Shown one piece after another: positions 1 to 6,246 of a DNA stretch of 9,903 bases (positions within the stretch are counted from its first letter, which is position 1; the number at the start of each line of letters is the position of its first letter). The notes under the pieces were generated by a model that searched no databases, had not been told where the DNA came from, and saw only the letters and a program-made list of their open reading frames with translations. The translations under genes were made by a program, and so were the position numbers. This DNA is from Bryobacterales bacterium. Its GTDB lineage: Bacteria; Cyanobacteriota; Vampirovibrionia; Obscuribacterales; Obscuribacteraceae. The stretch is from NCBI GenBank assembly GCA_903970295.1, contig CAJCHQ010000733.1:1-9903 (forward strand). Reading direction: 5' to 3'.

Positions 1-2121
1 ATCCATGCGTGGCATCTCGACATCGGCAAGCAACATATCGAATGGTTCGGCATGCAATTCGGCTAAAGCTTCGACTCCATCGGCTGCGGTTTTGACCAGG
101 TAGCCTGCGGCTTCCATAATATTTTTCACGAGCATGCGCGAAGTAAGAGTATCGTCCACGACGAGAATACGTTTCTTGGCAGTGGTTTGCAAAAAATGGG
201 CGGCGATGGCACCTGGTTTGATCGCTTGGGCGAAAGCAGTTTTTACCAAATCAGAAACGTTCAAAACCGGCACGGCCTCACCTGTGCGCAGGATGGTCAC
301 ACCGGAGACATTGCGCACGCGATTGAGAGGCGTACCCAGACGTTTGACCAGAACTTCTTGCTCTTCGAGAATCTCGTCGACTGTCAAGCCAATGATGTCG
401 TCTCCGGCTCTGACTACCGCGACCAACAGATATGGCGCCACTTCGTCTTTCGCTTTCCTACTGGTTACCTCGAGCAGATCAGCCAGTTTGAATAGAGGCA
501 CCAGACCGCCTTGAAAATCGAAGGCCTCTCGGTTCTCGACCATTTTTATATTTGTTGATTCCAGGCGCAAGACGCGCAATAAATTGACCTTTGGCACCGT
601 CACCGTCTCACCGCATACATCGAGCAAGATGCCTTGAAAAGTGGCAACGGTAACCGGCAAAAGCATGCTGAATGTGGTGCTGACACCGGCAACCGTCGAA
701 ACCGACAATCTGCCCCCAATATTGGTGACGTTCTCTTTGACTATAGCGAGCCCCAGACCGTGCCCTGACATGTCTGTAATGATTGGGCTGGTTGTGATCG
801 CTGATTGGAAGACCAGTTCTAATTGCTCGTCGCTTGTCATAGTCTGGGCTTCGCCAGGGGTGATCACACCAGCTTTAATGGCCGCTGCTTTCACTTTTTC
901 GACGTCGATACCGGCACCGTCATCGTAAACTTTGATTTCTACTTTGCCTGATTCAATTTGATTGATTGCCACCATAAGCGATGCCCTGGGCGGCTTTCCC
1001 GCGGCCCGTCGGGCCTCAGGCGTCTCGATCCCATGATCGATGCTGTTGCGAATCAAGTGCACGAGTGGATCGCGTACCTGCGTGAGAATACGGCGATCGA
1101 GTTCGATCTCTGTACCCAACATGATCAAATCAACTTCCTTACCCAAATCGCGCGATATGTCGCGTACGAAGCGAGGAAAACCTTCCACTAAAACCGCACA
1201 AGGCATCATCAATAATTTCTTGGTACTTTCCAGAAAAGAATCGACACTGACCGAGATCGTATGAGTGTCGCCATAAACCAGCTTGCGCTGAGCGTTCAGT
1301 CGAGATAGCCAGCTGCTTACTCTGGTGTTATTCCATTCGAGAAATTCCAGCACTTTGGCAATCTGACCGCCGAAGGGAACTGAGTCACCATCGGTCAAAT
1401 GTTTGTCGACCAACCAGCGTAGCGAGCGAATGTTGCTATCGAACTTCTGCCATTCTTTTTTCCACTGTTGGACGTCATCGGTGAGAGAGGCAATATCAGC
1501 CGCATGTTGGATGGCTGCGCGTTTAATCGATAGCATTTCTTCCGCTTGCAAAAGCAACTCGTCTAATTTGACAGCGGAGAGCCTGATGCTGTCCATGCTT
1601 ACCAGTCGCTCGTTGCCGGCAGAGGCAGCAGTCGCACCACTTTCAAGAGGGGCGGTAATCGAGGCAGCGGGCGTGGTCTTTTCGGCAGTAGCGGTCTCGG
1701 GTTGTGCATCGAAGTCTGCGAAGAAGCGGGCTAAATCTTGCTTGGTTCTGGCGATCGTCGACTCCAACTCCTGGCTGGCTTTGTCTCCATCGGCAAGGAG
1801 GCGATCCAGAATATCAACGCACAAAAGTAAAATGTCCAAATAATTTTCGAGAACAGGAATTCTACCCTTTTTCATTTCAGCCAGGGTTGCTTCGAGGGAC
1901 TGGCAGAGCGACTCGATATTGGACATATTGACAGCGCGAGCGGAACCCTTCAAATTGTGAGCCTGCCGAAACATCACTTCGACAAGGCCGAGGCGCGATT
2001 TTTCGTCTTGCTGCCTTTCCAACTCGAGAATATTCACCGAGATGATTTGCAGTTGTTCCTTGGCCTCAAAGGCAAAAGCCTGGCGAAGCTTTTTCAAAAA
2101 TTCTTGATCCGAGTTAGTCAA
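1..2121 (-). CDS. cheA: CheA hybrid histidine kinase with C-terminal receiver domain (WspE-like), 3' end cut by window edge
   Basis: Cytoplasmic chemosensory kinase; 707 residues are visible. The N-terminal Hpt domain carries the phosphorylatable His at about residue 55 in the motif AHNLKGSA. A Pro/Ala/Thr-rich linker of about 50 residues follows, with no recognisable CheY-binding P2 domain. The dimerisation domain begins near residue 170. The ATPase domain has the N-box HLIRNSIDHG (355-364), DDGAG (400-404) and GHGLGLAIV near 454. A CheW-like domain spans about 485-620. The receiver begins near 651 with the acidic pair D656-D657 and phosphoacceptor D700 (DVEMPRMD); it is truncated by the left edge. 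The start is TTG at 2121, because it has GGTGAGGA 7 bases upstream and no in-frame ATG exists before the upstream stop. It lies 31 bases after the cheW stop, so it is co-transcribed. Domain order and context match WspE. All catalytic motifs visible are intact. Confidence 0.93.
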   Translation of the reverse strand, partial: MTNSDQEFLKKLRQAFAFEAKEQLQIISVNILELERQQDEKSRLGLVEVMFRQAHNLKGSARAVNMSNIESLCQSLEATLAEMKKGRIPVLENYLDILLLCVDILDRLLADGDKASQELESTIARTKQDLARFFADFDAQPETATAEKTTPAASITAPLESGATAASAGNERLVSMDSIRLSAVKLDELLLQAEEMLSIKRAAIQHAADIASLTDDVQQWKKEWQKFDSNIRSLRWLVDKHLTDGDSVPFGGQIAKVLEFLEWNNTRVSSWLSRLNAQRKLVYGDTHTISVSVDSFLESTKKLLMMPCAVLVEGFPRFVRDISRDLGKEVDLIMLGTEIELDRRILTQVRDPLVHLIRNSIDHGIETPEARRAAGKPPRASLMVAINQIESGKVEIKVYDDGAGIDVEKVKAAAIKAGVITPGEAQTMTSDEQLELVFQSAITTSPIITDMSGHGLGLAIVKENVTNIGGRLSVSTVAGVSTTFSMLLPVTVATFQGILLDVCGETVTVPKVNLLRVLRLESTNIKMVENREAFDFQGGLVPLFKLADLLEVTSRKAKDEVAPYLLVAVVRAGDDIIGLTVDEILEEQEVLVKRLGTPLNRVRNVSGVTILRTGEAVPVLNVSDLVKTAFAQAIKPGAIAAHFLQTTAKKRILVVDDTLTSRMLVKNIMEAAGYLVKTAADGVEALAELHAEPFDMLLADVEMPRMD

Positions 2122-2152
2122 GCCCGTTTCCTCACCAAATTTTACCCGCCAA

Positions 2153-2686
2153 TCAATCGACCGTTTCGTTGACGACGATCCGCGGATCGTTCATCAATGA
2201 CATCGCATCAATCACAATGATCGAACCCTCTGTCAGCCCGAGCATATATTTGGTCTGAGCCTGCGACATGGTTTTCAGTGCAGGCTGCAAGCTGGTCAAA
2301 GAAATCGTGCTGACGCCCACCACATCGTCGACGAGCAGAGCTAGACGCGCCTCATCGTTTTGCAGAATGACCAATTTGCTATGGCTGGGAGGATCGTTGG
2401 GCAAATGAAAAAGCACTCGCGTATTTAGAACCGGAATGATTTCGCTGCGCACATTGACCACCCCGGCAATAAAAGGTGGCGTGCAGGGAATGCGAGTCAA
2501 ATGCCTACAGGGACTGACTTCTCGCACCAAATTTCCGTCGAAAGCATAATGCTGGGTGCCCACGACAAACTGCACGACATCCAAATCATCGGCCGAGACA
2601 GTCGGCTCAGGCAGCTCTTCCCGAGCTAACATCTTGGCTCGCTCCCGCAAAATTCGCAGGCACTCTTGATCGTCTGGGTTAAGCAT
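2153..2686 (-). CDS. cheW: CheW-domain adaptor protein (WspD position)
   Basis: Scaffold protein that links chemoreceptors to CheA. It has 177 residues. A charged helical N-terminal extension of about 35 residues (RILRERAKMLAREE) precedes one CheW domain (about 36-170), with the family signatures VVQFVVGTQHYAFD and PCTPPFIAGVVNVRSE. ATG at 2686 is chosen because AGGGA sits 6 bases upstream; an in-frame GTG at 2731 would add 15 residues, has no such signal and would overlap the proposed promoter. It sits between the cheR-TPR gene (67-base gap) and cheA (31-base gap). Two CheW genes flanking a CheR-TPR gene, followed by CheA-receiver, is the Wsp arrangement. From memory, proteobacterial WspD-type CheWs often have a Cys-rich N-terminal segment; the extension here has only one Cys. 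Confidence 0.92.
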   Translation of the reverse strand: MLNPDDQECLRILRERAKMLAREELPEPTVSADDLDVVQFVVGTQHYAFDGNLVREVSPCRHLTRIPCTPPFIAGVVNVRSEIIPVLNTRVLFHLPNDPPSHSKLVILQNDEARLALLVDDVVGVSTISLTSLQPALKTMSQAQTKYMLGLTEGSIIVIDAMSLMNDPRIVVNETVD

Positions 2687-2712
2687 TCTAATTCCCTGGA
2701 TTTGCCCTCGGC

Positions 2713-2741
2713 ACCATATTCGGTACCACACCGATTGTCAA
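2713..2741 (-). promoter_or_regulatory. Candidate sigma70-type promoter for the second cheW and cheA
   Basis: On the minus strand a perfect -35 hexamer TTGACA (2741-2736) is followed by exactly 17 bases and then TATGGT (2718-2713), which matches TATAAT at 4 of 6 positions. The predicted start of transcription, near 2706, would give a leader of about 20 bases containing the AGGGA ribosome site of the cheW gene. The -35 box lies inside one arm of the inverted repeat at 2734-2754. It is located in the only sizeable gap inside the chemosensory gene block. Not tested; promoter calls by eye in an unknown phylum are uncertain. Confidence 0.5.
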
Positions 2742-2754
2742 CCGTCTTGACAAT
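2734..2754. repeat. Inverted repeat, 8-base arms, 5-base spacer (possible operator or mRNA hairpin)
   Basis: The plus strand reads ATTGTCAA, spacer CCGTC, TTGACAAT; the two arms are perfectly complementary. The repeat touches the first base of the cheR stop codon and covers the -35 box of the candidate promoter for the downstream cheW. It could be an operator for a dimeric repressor or a hairpin at the end of the cheR message. No T-run follows it on either strand, so it is not a standard terminator. Confidence 0.6.
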
Positions 2755-4268
2755 TAGTTAACGGTCTCCTTGAGCAATGATTCAATTATTTGAATCAGCC
2801 GCCCGGCCGTCAACCCTTCAGACTCTGGCACAGGCTCTTCTTCATTATATTGCCTGAGCAGGGTGAGTGCTCCGCGCAAGCGCTTTCTTGCCTCTTGCGA
2901 TTTGCCCAGTTGCAGCAACATGTTGGCCAGGTAGAATTCGGCGACGACAAATTCCGGCTCTAAAAACAATGCTTGCCTGAGGGTCGCCATTGCTTCGGGC
3001 AGCTTCCCCATTGCCTGCAAAATGTTAGCCCGGACCAGGTAAGAACAATGATTGAGTTTATCGCCGTCAATCGACTTCTCGATCCAAGTCAGGGCTTGAA
3101 CCAGATCGCCATCATTCGAATAGGCCACAGAAAGCAGAAAGAAAAGCCTGGCATTGACGTCTTGCCCGGAACAGGTTGGCAGCAAATAATCCACACACTC
3201 CGCGTTCCGACCGCCATCCAGTAATGCCTGCGCTTTCGCTACAATCGCCTGCAGATTGGTTCCGGCTTGATCTTCCCCGACTTTCTCAGGCAGAACCGGA
3301 GGCGCGTATTTGAAAGGCAGTGCCAAATTTGTGGCGGGCTGAGAAAACTTTTTGCCAGCACTGAAAGTGGTGCCATAAGCGGGCATTGGTTCAATCTCTT
3401 TGAAATCCACGACAGCGGAATGACTCAGCTCGCGCTTGCGCAATAAGACTGCGCCTCTATGTGGTAGTCGCTCAAACAATGGATCGGGCATCGACGAGAG
3501 TTCGAAGGGCGTAGAAACGATAATGCCACCAGGGCCCAGGGCCGCGTGTAATCGTTTGAGAACTCGCGTTACTTGATCGCGATGAAAATAGATGAGGACA
3601 TTGCGACAAAAAATTATATCCATTGATGAGAGAATCAGCATTGGTGGCGTTTTCTCATCGACTAGATTCATCTGAGCGAAGTGCACCATACTCTTGACTG
3701 AGGCGGCTATCTCGTAAGTACCTTTCTGCGTATGAGTAAAGAAATGCTCTTTCACTTGCGGTGGCGTGATGCGAAAGGACCAGGGCTCGTAAATGCCGCG
3801 GGTGGCCTTTTTCAGAAAATGGGGATTGATGTCGGTACCGAGAATGGAGATTCGCCAGGAATCGATATCTGCGATCATTCGCCTCAGTAACATAGCAAGC
3901 GAATAAGGCTCCTCACCGGTACAACAACCTGCACTCCAGGCTCGCAAATACTTGGCGGTAGGACGGCGCTGCTTGATCAACCGAGAAAGAATTTCGTCTT
4001 CCAATACCTCAAAAGCGCGAGGATCGCGAAAGAAATAAGTTTCGCCAATCGTCAAATGATAAGCCAGAGTATGAATTTGCTCTTCGGTCAAGGCTGAACT
4101 GAGAAGCCATTTAACACAATCTTCAGGCTCCATGCCAAATTCTTTCGCTGCCGCTTTGACTCGCTTGGCGAAGTCGAGCAGGCGGTCGGGCGAAAAATTC
4201 AAACCGATATGCTCGACTAAATGATCGTTCAAACGCACCAACAAGCGGTGATCAATTTCCCTGGTCAT
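2754..4268 (-). CDS. cheR: CheR-type chemoreceptor methyltransferase with C-terminal TPRs (WspC-like)
   Basis: SAM-dependent methyltransferase expected to methylate glutamates of a chemoreceptor; 504 residues. An N-terminal helical CheR domain (about 1-70) is followed by the catalytic domain, with GETYFFRD (75-82), the SAM-binding motif AWSAGCCTGEEPYSLAM (110-126) and CRNVLIYF (221-228). A linker leads to TPR repeats (about 372-480) with pairs such as LFFLLSVAYSNDGD and LVRANILQAMGKLPEA. The C-terminal ESEGLTAGRL segment is common in CheR-TPR proteins. In WspC the TPR region helps the enzyme engage its receptor. The ATG at 4268 lies inside the preceding cheW gene (17-base overlap), so translation is probably coupled; there is no strong ribosome site of its own. 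A longer in-frame reading up to 4349 exists but would lie entirely within cheW. Confidence 0.94.
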   Translation of the reverse strand: MTREIDHRLLVRLNDHLVEHIGLNFSPDRLLDFAKRVKAAAKEFGMEPEDCVKWLLSSALTEEQIHTLAYHLTIGETYFFRDPRAFEVLEDEILSRLIKQRRPTAKYLRAWSAGCCTGEEPYSLAMLLRRMIADIDSWRISILGTDINPHFLKKATRGIYEPWSFRITPPQVKEHFFTHTQKGTYEIAASVKSMVHFAQMNLVDEKTPPMLILSSMDIIFCRNVLIYFHRDQVTRVLKRLHAALGPGGIIVSTPFELSSMPDPLFERLPHRGAVLLRKRELSHSAVVDFKEIEPMPAYGTTFSAGKKFSQPATNLALPFKYAPPVLPEKVGEDQAGTNLQAIVAKAQALLDGGRNAECVDYLLPTCSGQDVNARLFFLLSVAYSNDGDLVQALTWIEKSIDGDKLNHCSYLVRANILQAMGKLPEAMATLRQALFLEPEFVVAEFYLANMLLQLGKSQEARKRLRGALTLLRQYNEEEPVPESEGLTAGRLIQIIESLLKETVN

Positions 4269-4710
4269 GTTTATCGAGCGCGAGTGCCAGAGTCGACCAT
4301 TCGTCGATTTTGAGCGATTTGTCTGGATTGTAGACCAACAAAATGCCATCGACCATACGCAGGACGCTCGCGGGGCTGTCTTCCGGCAAGACGCCTGTAA
4401 GTGAAGTCAATTGATCGCTTGCATGATCGACTACGCCTTGAATCGAATCGACGATCAAGGCTATCGGTTGCTTGTCAGTCGTGGCAATGACAAAATAGTC
4501 GCTCAGAGCCAACGGACGCTCGGGTAATCCTAATCGCTTGCGAGTATTCAATACAGGAACGATGGTGCCATGAACATTGATCAGCCCAGCGATTGAATCT
4601 GGAACATCTGGCACAGGCTGGATTTCAACAGCTTGCACAACCCGTTGAACAGATTGCAGGCGCAAACCAAATTTATGCCCATCAATTTCGAAAGCGAGAA
4701 TCTGATCCAC
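4252..4710 (-). CDS. cheW: CheW-domain adaptor protein (WspB position), first gene of the chemosensory block
   Basis: Receptor-kinase coupling protein, 152 residues, consisting of a single CheW domain. Typical features are FEIDGHKFGLRLQSVQRVV at the N-terminus, PDSIAGLINVHGTIVPVLNTR in the middle, and a C-terminal DGILLVYNPDK. The GTG start at 4710 is supported by GGTGA 10 bases upstream and by alignment with the usual start of the fold. Its 3' end overlaps the start of cheR by 17 bases. It is the first gene of the cheW-cheR-cheW-cheA run; no methyl-accepting protein gene is found before it, unlike classical wsp operons, where wspA leads. Confidence 0.93.
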   Translation of the reverse strand: MDQILAFEIDGHKFGLRLQSVQRVVQAVEIQPVPDVPDSIAGLINVHGTIVPVLNTRKRLGLPERPLALSDYFVIATTDKQPIALIVDSIQGVVDHASDQLTSLTGVLPEDSPASVLRMVDGILLVYNPDKSLKIDEWSTLALALDKHDQGN

Positions 4711-4811
4711 GGATTGATTTTCACCTGCCGCACAAAACGATCTATTCTACCAAGTTCGATATAAATGAAGGCGAGGTTCTCGGCAGCGGCTTGAAGCGCC
4801 CGAGCCTATTT
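4711..4811 (-). promoter_or_regulatory. Leader of the chemosensory operon with candidate extended -10 promoter
   Basis: This 101-base gap separates the LolA-like gene from the first cheW. On the minus strand, TGGTAGAAT (4752-4744) is an extended -10 element, with TAGAAT matching TATAAT at 5 of 6 positions. No good -35 was found, which is acceptable for extended -10 promoters. Transcription would begin about 27 bases before the GTG start. An imperfect GC-rich inverted repeat (CTCGG/CCGAG, 4779-4804) lies upstream, without a T-run. The gap is also small enough for read-through from the envelope genes. Confidence 0.35.
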
Positions 4812-5468
4812 CTATTGATAGTCTCTTTTGCGACGAGCGCGATGAAAAATCTCAGAGGGCAAATCCTCATTCATTTTCACTTCGGTATATGTGCATTCGT
4901 ATATGTAGCGACCTTCGACGAAAGCCTCATTGGATAGCTTCTGCTCGCGTATTCGGCGCAGAAGCATGCCTTCTTTCGCGATCCAGATATCGGTGTCATT
5001 TTCGCTAATCGACGTGGCCCGGATGTGATAACAGAGCTGACTAATGATCGTCTGATCGGGCAACAAAACCAAATTGTTTAATAGATGCCAACTGCGTGTC
5101 AGAGGCATCAATTCCGGCATCAGAATCGAGGAAATTCGCAGAGCAGCTCCAGAGGATGCACCAGCAGCCGCAGCCAGAGCCGAGGCTAGGCCATCTCTCG
5201 TTTCGACTTTGCCCTGAATTTTTGATTTTGTCTGTTCGCCGTCCGACCAAATCGCATTTTCGATTTCGCTGCCTTCCTGCCCAAAATATGGATGCCATCG
5301 CGCCCATTCGAAGCGAAATTTGTCGGGTCGTGCAAACTGTGTCCTGAACTTGATATCGGAATGGCCAATGGGAGGGACGACCTTGACTTCGCCGACATCA
5401 GAATACGTTCGGCAGGTCGAATACATTTTCAAAGCAATTTCTAAAATAGCATCTGCTTGCATGCTCAT
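4812..5468 (-). CDS. LolA-like / DUF2092-type outer-membrane lipoprotein-sorting-like protein, no signal peptide
   Basis: 218 residues from ATG 5468; ATG 5462 is an equally possible start. The N-terminal ADAILEIALKMYSTCRTYSDVGEV resembles the opening helix and first strand of LolA/LolB-like (DUF2092-type) proteins. It is followed by alternating strand-like segments (FRTQFARPDKFRFEWAR, QLCYHIRATSI, DIWIAKEGMLLRRIREQK, YIYECTYTEVKMNEDL). These proteins form half-barrels that bind lipids or lipoproteins in the periplasm. An Ala/Gly/Ser-rich stretch lies near residues 95-110. The odd point is the N-terminus: no signal peptide and no clear ribosome site. The frame continues upstream without interruption to the TAA that ends the secreted coiled-coil gene, so this may be the second half of a split or read-through protein. 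The family call is by pattern only. Confidence 0.7.
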   Translation of the reverse strand: MSMQADAILEIALKMYSTCRTYSDVGEVKVVPPIGHSDIKFRTQFARPDKFRFEWARWHPYFGQEGSEIENAIWSDGEQTKSKIQGKVETRDGLASALAAAAGASSGAALRISSILMPELMPLTRSWHLLNNLVLLPDQTIISQLCYHIRATSISENDTDIWIAKEGMLLRRIREQKLSNEAFVEGRYIYECTYTEVKMNEDLPSEIFHRARRKRDYQ

Positions 5469-5492
5469 GTGCCCGGCCAAAAAGCGAACCAA

Positions 5493-6083
5493 TTATTTTT
5501 TTATGGCTTCGTCTTTTTTGCGCTTTTGCTCCTCGATTTGACGTCTTAGCTGATCGTTTGTCAATCTCTTCACGTCGAGAATATGCCACTGTTTGTCCAG
5601 GTTCAATCTTTCTTCGTCGATATGATGACCTGATTCGTCGAGGCGAAATCGCTGACCATCTAATTGAAAACGCTGCTCTTGCAACTGTCTTCCTTTTTCG
5701 TCCAATTGTTGGCGCTGGTCGTCAAGCTTCTGCTTTTGTTCTTGCAACTGACGACCCTGTTCGTCTAATTGCAAACGCGTACCGTCCAAATGCATTTTCT
5801 GTTCTTGCAGAGCTTGTGACTGTTCATCAATCTGCAGACGTATTTCTTGCAAATGGTCACGCTGTTCGTCAAATGAATGTCGCTGTTCATCGAGCTCGTG
5901 CAGTTTTTTTTCCGGTTCGGCAATTTCCGCCACGCTTGAGGCTTGGGCGCCGACAACCTCGACGCTGCCCAGCTTGGCCGCTTTGGCGTCGTTGTCCTCG
6001 GCTAGTGCCGCTGATTGCCCGGCAGCGAGCACAAGTCCCATCAGACCTGCCAAATTACCCAAGCGATGGTACCGTTTTTGCAT
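5493..6083 (-). CDS. Secreted coiled-coil protein with strict heptad repeats
   Basis: 196 residues, no recognised family. A signal peptide is evident: basic MQKRYHRLGN, hydrophobic LAGLMGLVLAAGQSA, likely cleavage after AALA (residue 28). A short linker follows. Residues 64-183 form an uninterrupted chain of seven-residue units of the form x-x-x-L-D/Q-E-Q. The hydrophobic position falls at 64, 71, 78 and so on to 183, and is Leu, Ile or Phe in 17 of 18 units (Asn176 is the exception). The residue three before it is mostly Arg, Lys or Gly. This predicts a long, highly charged helix, probably an oligomeric rod of about 17 nm in the periplasm or at the cell surface. ATG 6083 is preferred over in-frame TTG 6116 because AGGAG lies 10 bases upstream and it gives a normal signal peptide. 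The stop is in frame with the LolA-like gene that follows. Confidence 0.85.
   Translation of the reverse strand: MQKRYHRLGNLAGLMGLVLAAGQSAALAEDNDAKAAKLGSVEVVGAQASSVAEIAEPEKKLHELDEQRHSFDEQRDHLQEIRLQIDEQSQALQEQKMHLDGTRLQLDEQGRQLQEQKQKLDDQRQQLDEKGRQLQEQRFQLDGQRFRLDESGHHIDEERLNLDKQWHILDVKRLTNDQLRRQIEEQKRKKDEAIKK
5535..5894 (-). repeat. Coding repeat: 21-base units, often paired as 42-base units
   Basis: These 360 bases encode about 17 seven-residue units of the coiled-coil protein. Several units alternate between LDEQ-type and LQEQ-type (for example GRQLQEQ beside RQQLDEK), giving a 14-residue, 42-base higher period. Codons have diverged between units, so the repeat is clear in protein but only partial in DNA. 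This suggests growth by tandem duplication followed by drift. Confidence 0.75.
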
Positions 6084-6158
6084 CGAAAGTTCGCTCCTGA
6101 TCATGGTTGTCACCAATCAATCCGGGGAAGGGTGTGCCGAAAAAGCCGAATCCCGCAG

Positions 6159-6164
6159 ATCATA
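6159..6164 (-). promoter_or_regulatory. Weak candidate -10 box for the coiled-coil gene
   Basis: On the minus strand TATGAT (6164-6159) matches TATAAT at 5 of 6 positions and lies about 75 bases before the ATG at 6083. The sequence 17 bases further upstream (CTACAA) is a poor -35. This 163-base divergent gap between two secreted-protein genes must hold promoters for both directions, but none is strong by eye. Confidence 0.25.
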
Positions 6165-6206
6165 CAGCACAGGAGCACTTGTTGTAGACTTTTCTGGGGT
6201 TCGGCG

Positions 6207-6224
6207 TCTTGCTGTTAAGCAAGA
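6207..6224. repeat. Perfect inverted repeat in the leader of the plus-strand secreted protein gene
   Basis: TCTTGCT and AGCAAGA are perfect complements around the four-base centre GTTA. The repeat ends 10 bases before the AGGA ribosome site (6235-6238) of the gene starting at 6247. It is either an operator in the divergent intergenic region or a 7-bp hairpin just upstream of the ribosome-binding site. No T-run follows. Confidence 0.55.
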
Positions 6225-6246
6225 GTCATATCACAGGATTGAGTCC

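Noticed and set aside
134..514. Open plus-strand frame of about 126 codons
   Set aside because: It is opposite the CheW and receiver domains of the CheA gene, whose motifs are unmistakable; the plus-strand product has no recognisable features.
4779..4804. GC-rich inverted repeat CTCGG/CCGAG after the LolA-like gene as a terminator
   Set aside because: Only five outer base pairs are clean, the interior pairs poorly and no T-run follows on the minus strand.
5493..5502. A-AAA-AAA slippery run before the TAA as a programmed frameshift site
   Set aside because: A -1 shift leads into a short frame with no domain that stops at 5398, and a +1 shift stops after about ten codons. The LolA-like frame is in phase with the coiled-coil frame, so no shift is needed.
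5535..5894. Regular spacing that could suggest a CRISPR or intergenic tandem array
   Set aside because: The period is 21/42 bases, the units are diverged in DNA but conserved in protein, and they lie within one intact reading frame with a signal peptide.
5558..6100. Open plus-strand frame of about 180 codons opposite the coiled-coil gene
   Set aside because: It is the antisense of a repetitive, biased coding sequence, which keeps the other strand free of stops. Its product is Arg/Pro/Val-rich and lacks any domain, while the minus-strand frame has a signal peptide, a ribosome site and regular heptads.
5974..6246. 91-codon upstream extension of the secreted helical protein
   Set aside because: The extension covers the start of the divergent coiled-coil gene and would bury the signal peptide; the ATG at 6247 has its own AGGA ribosome site and is directly followed by a normal signal peptide.
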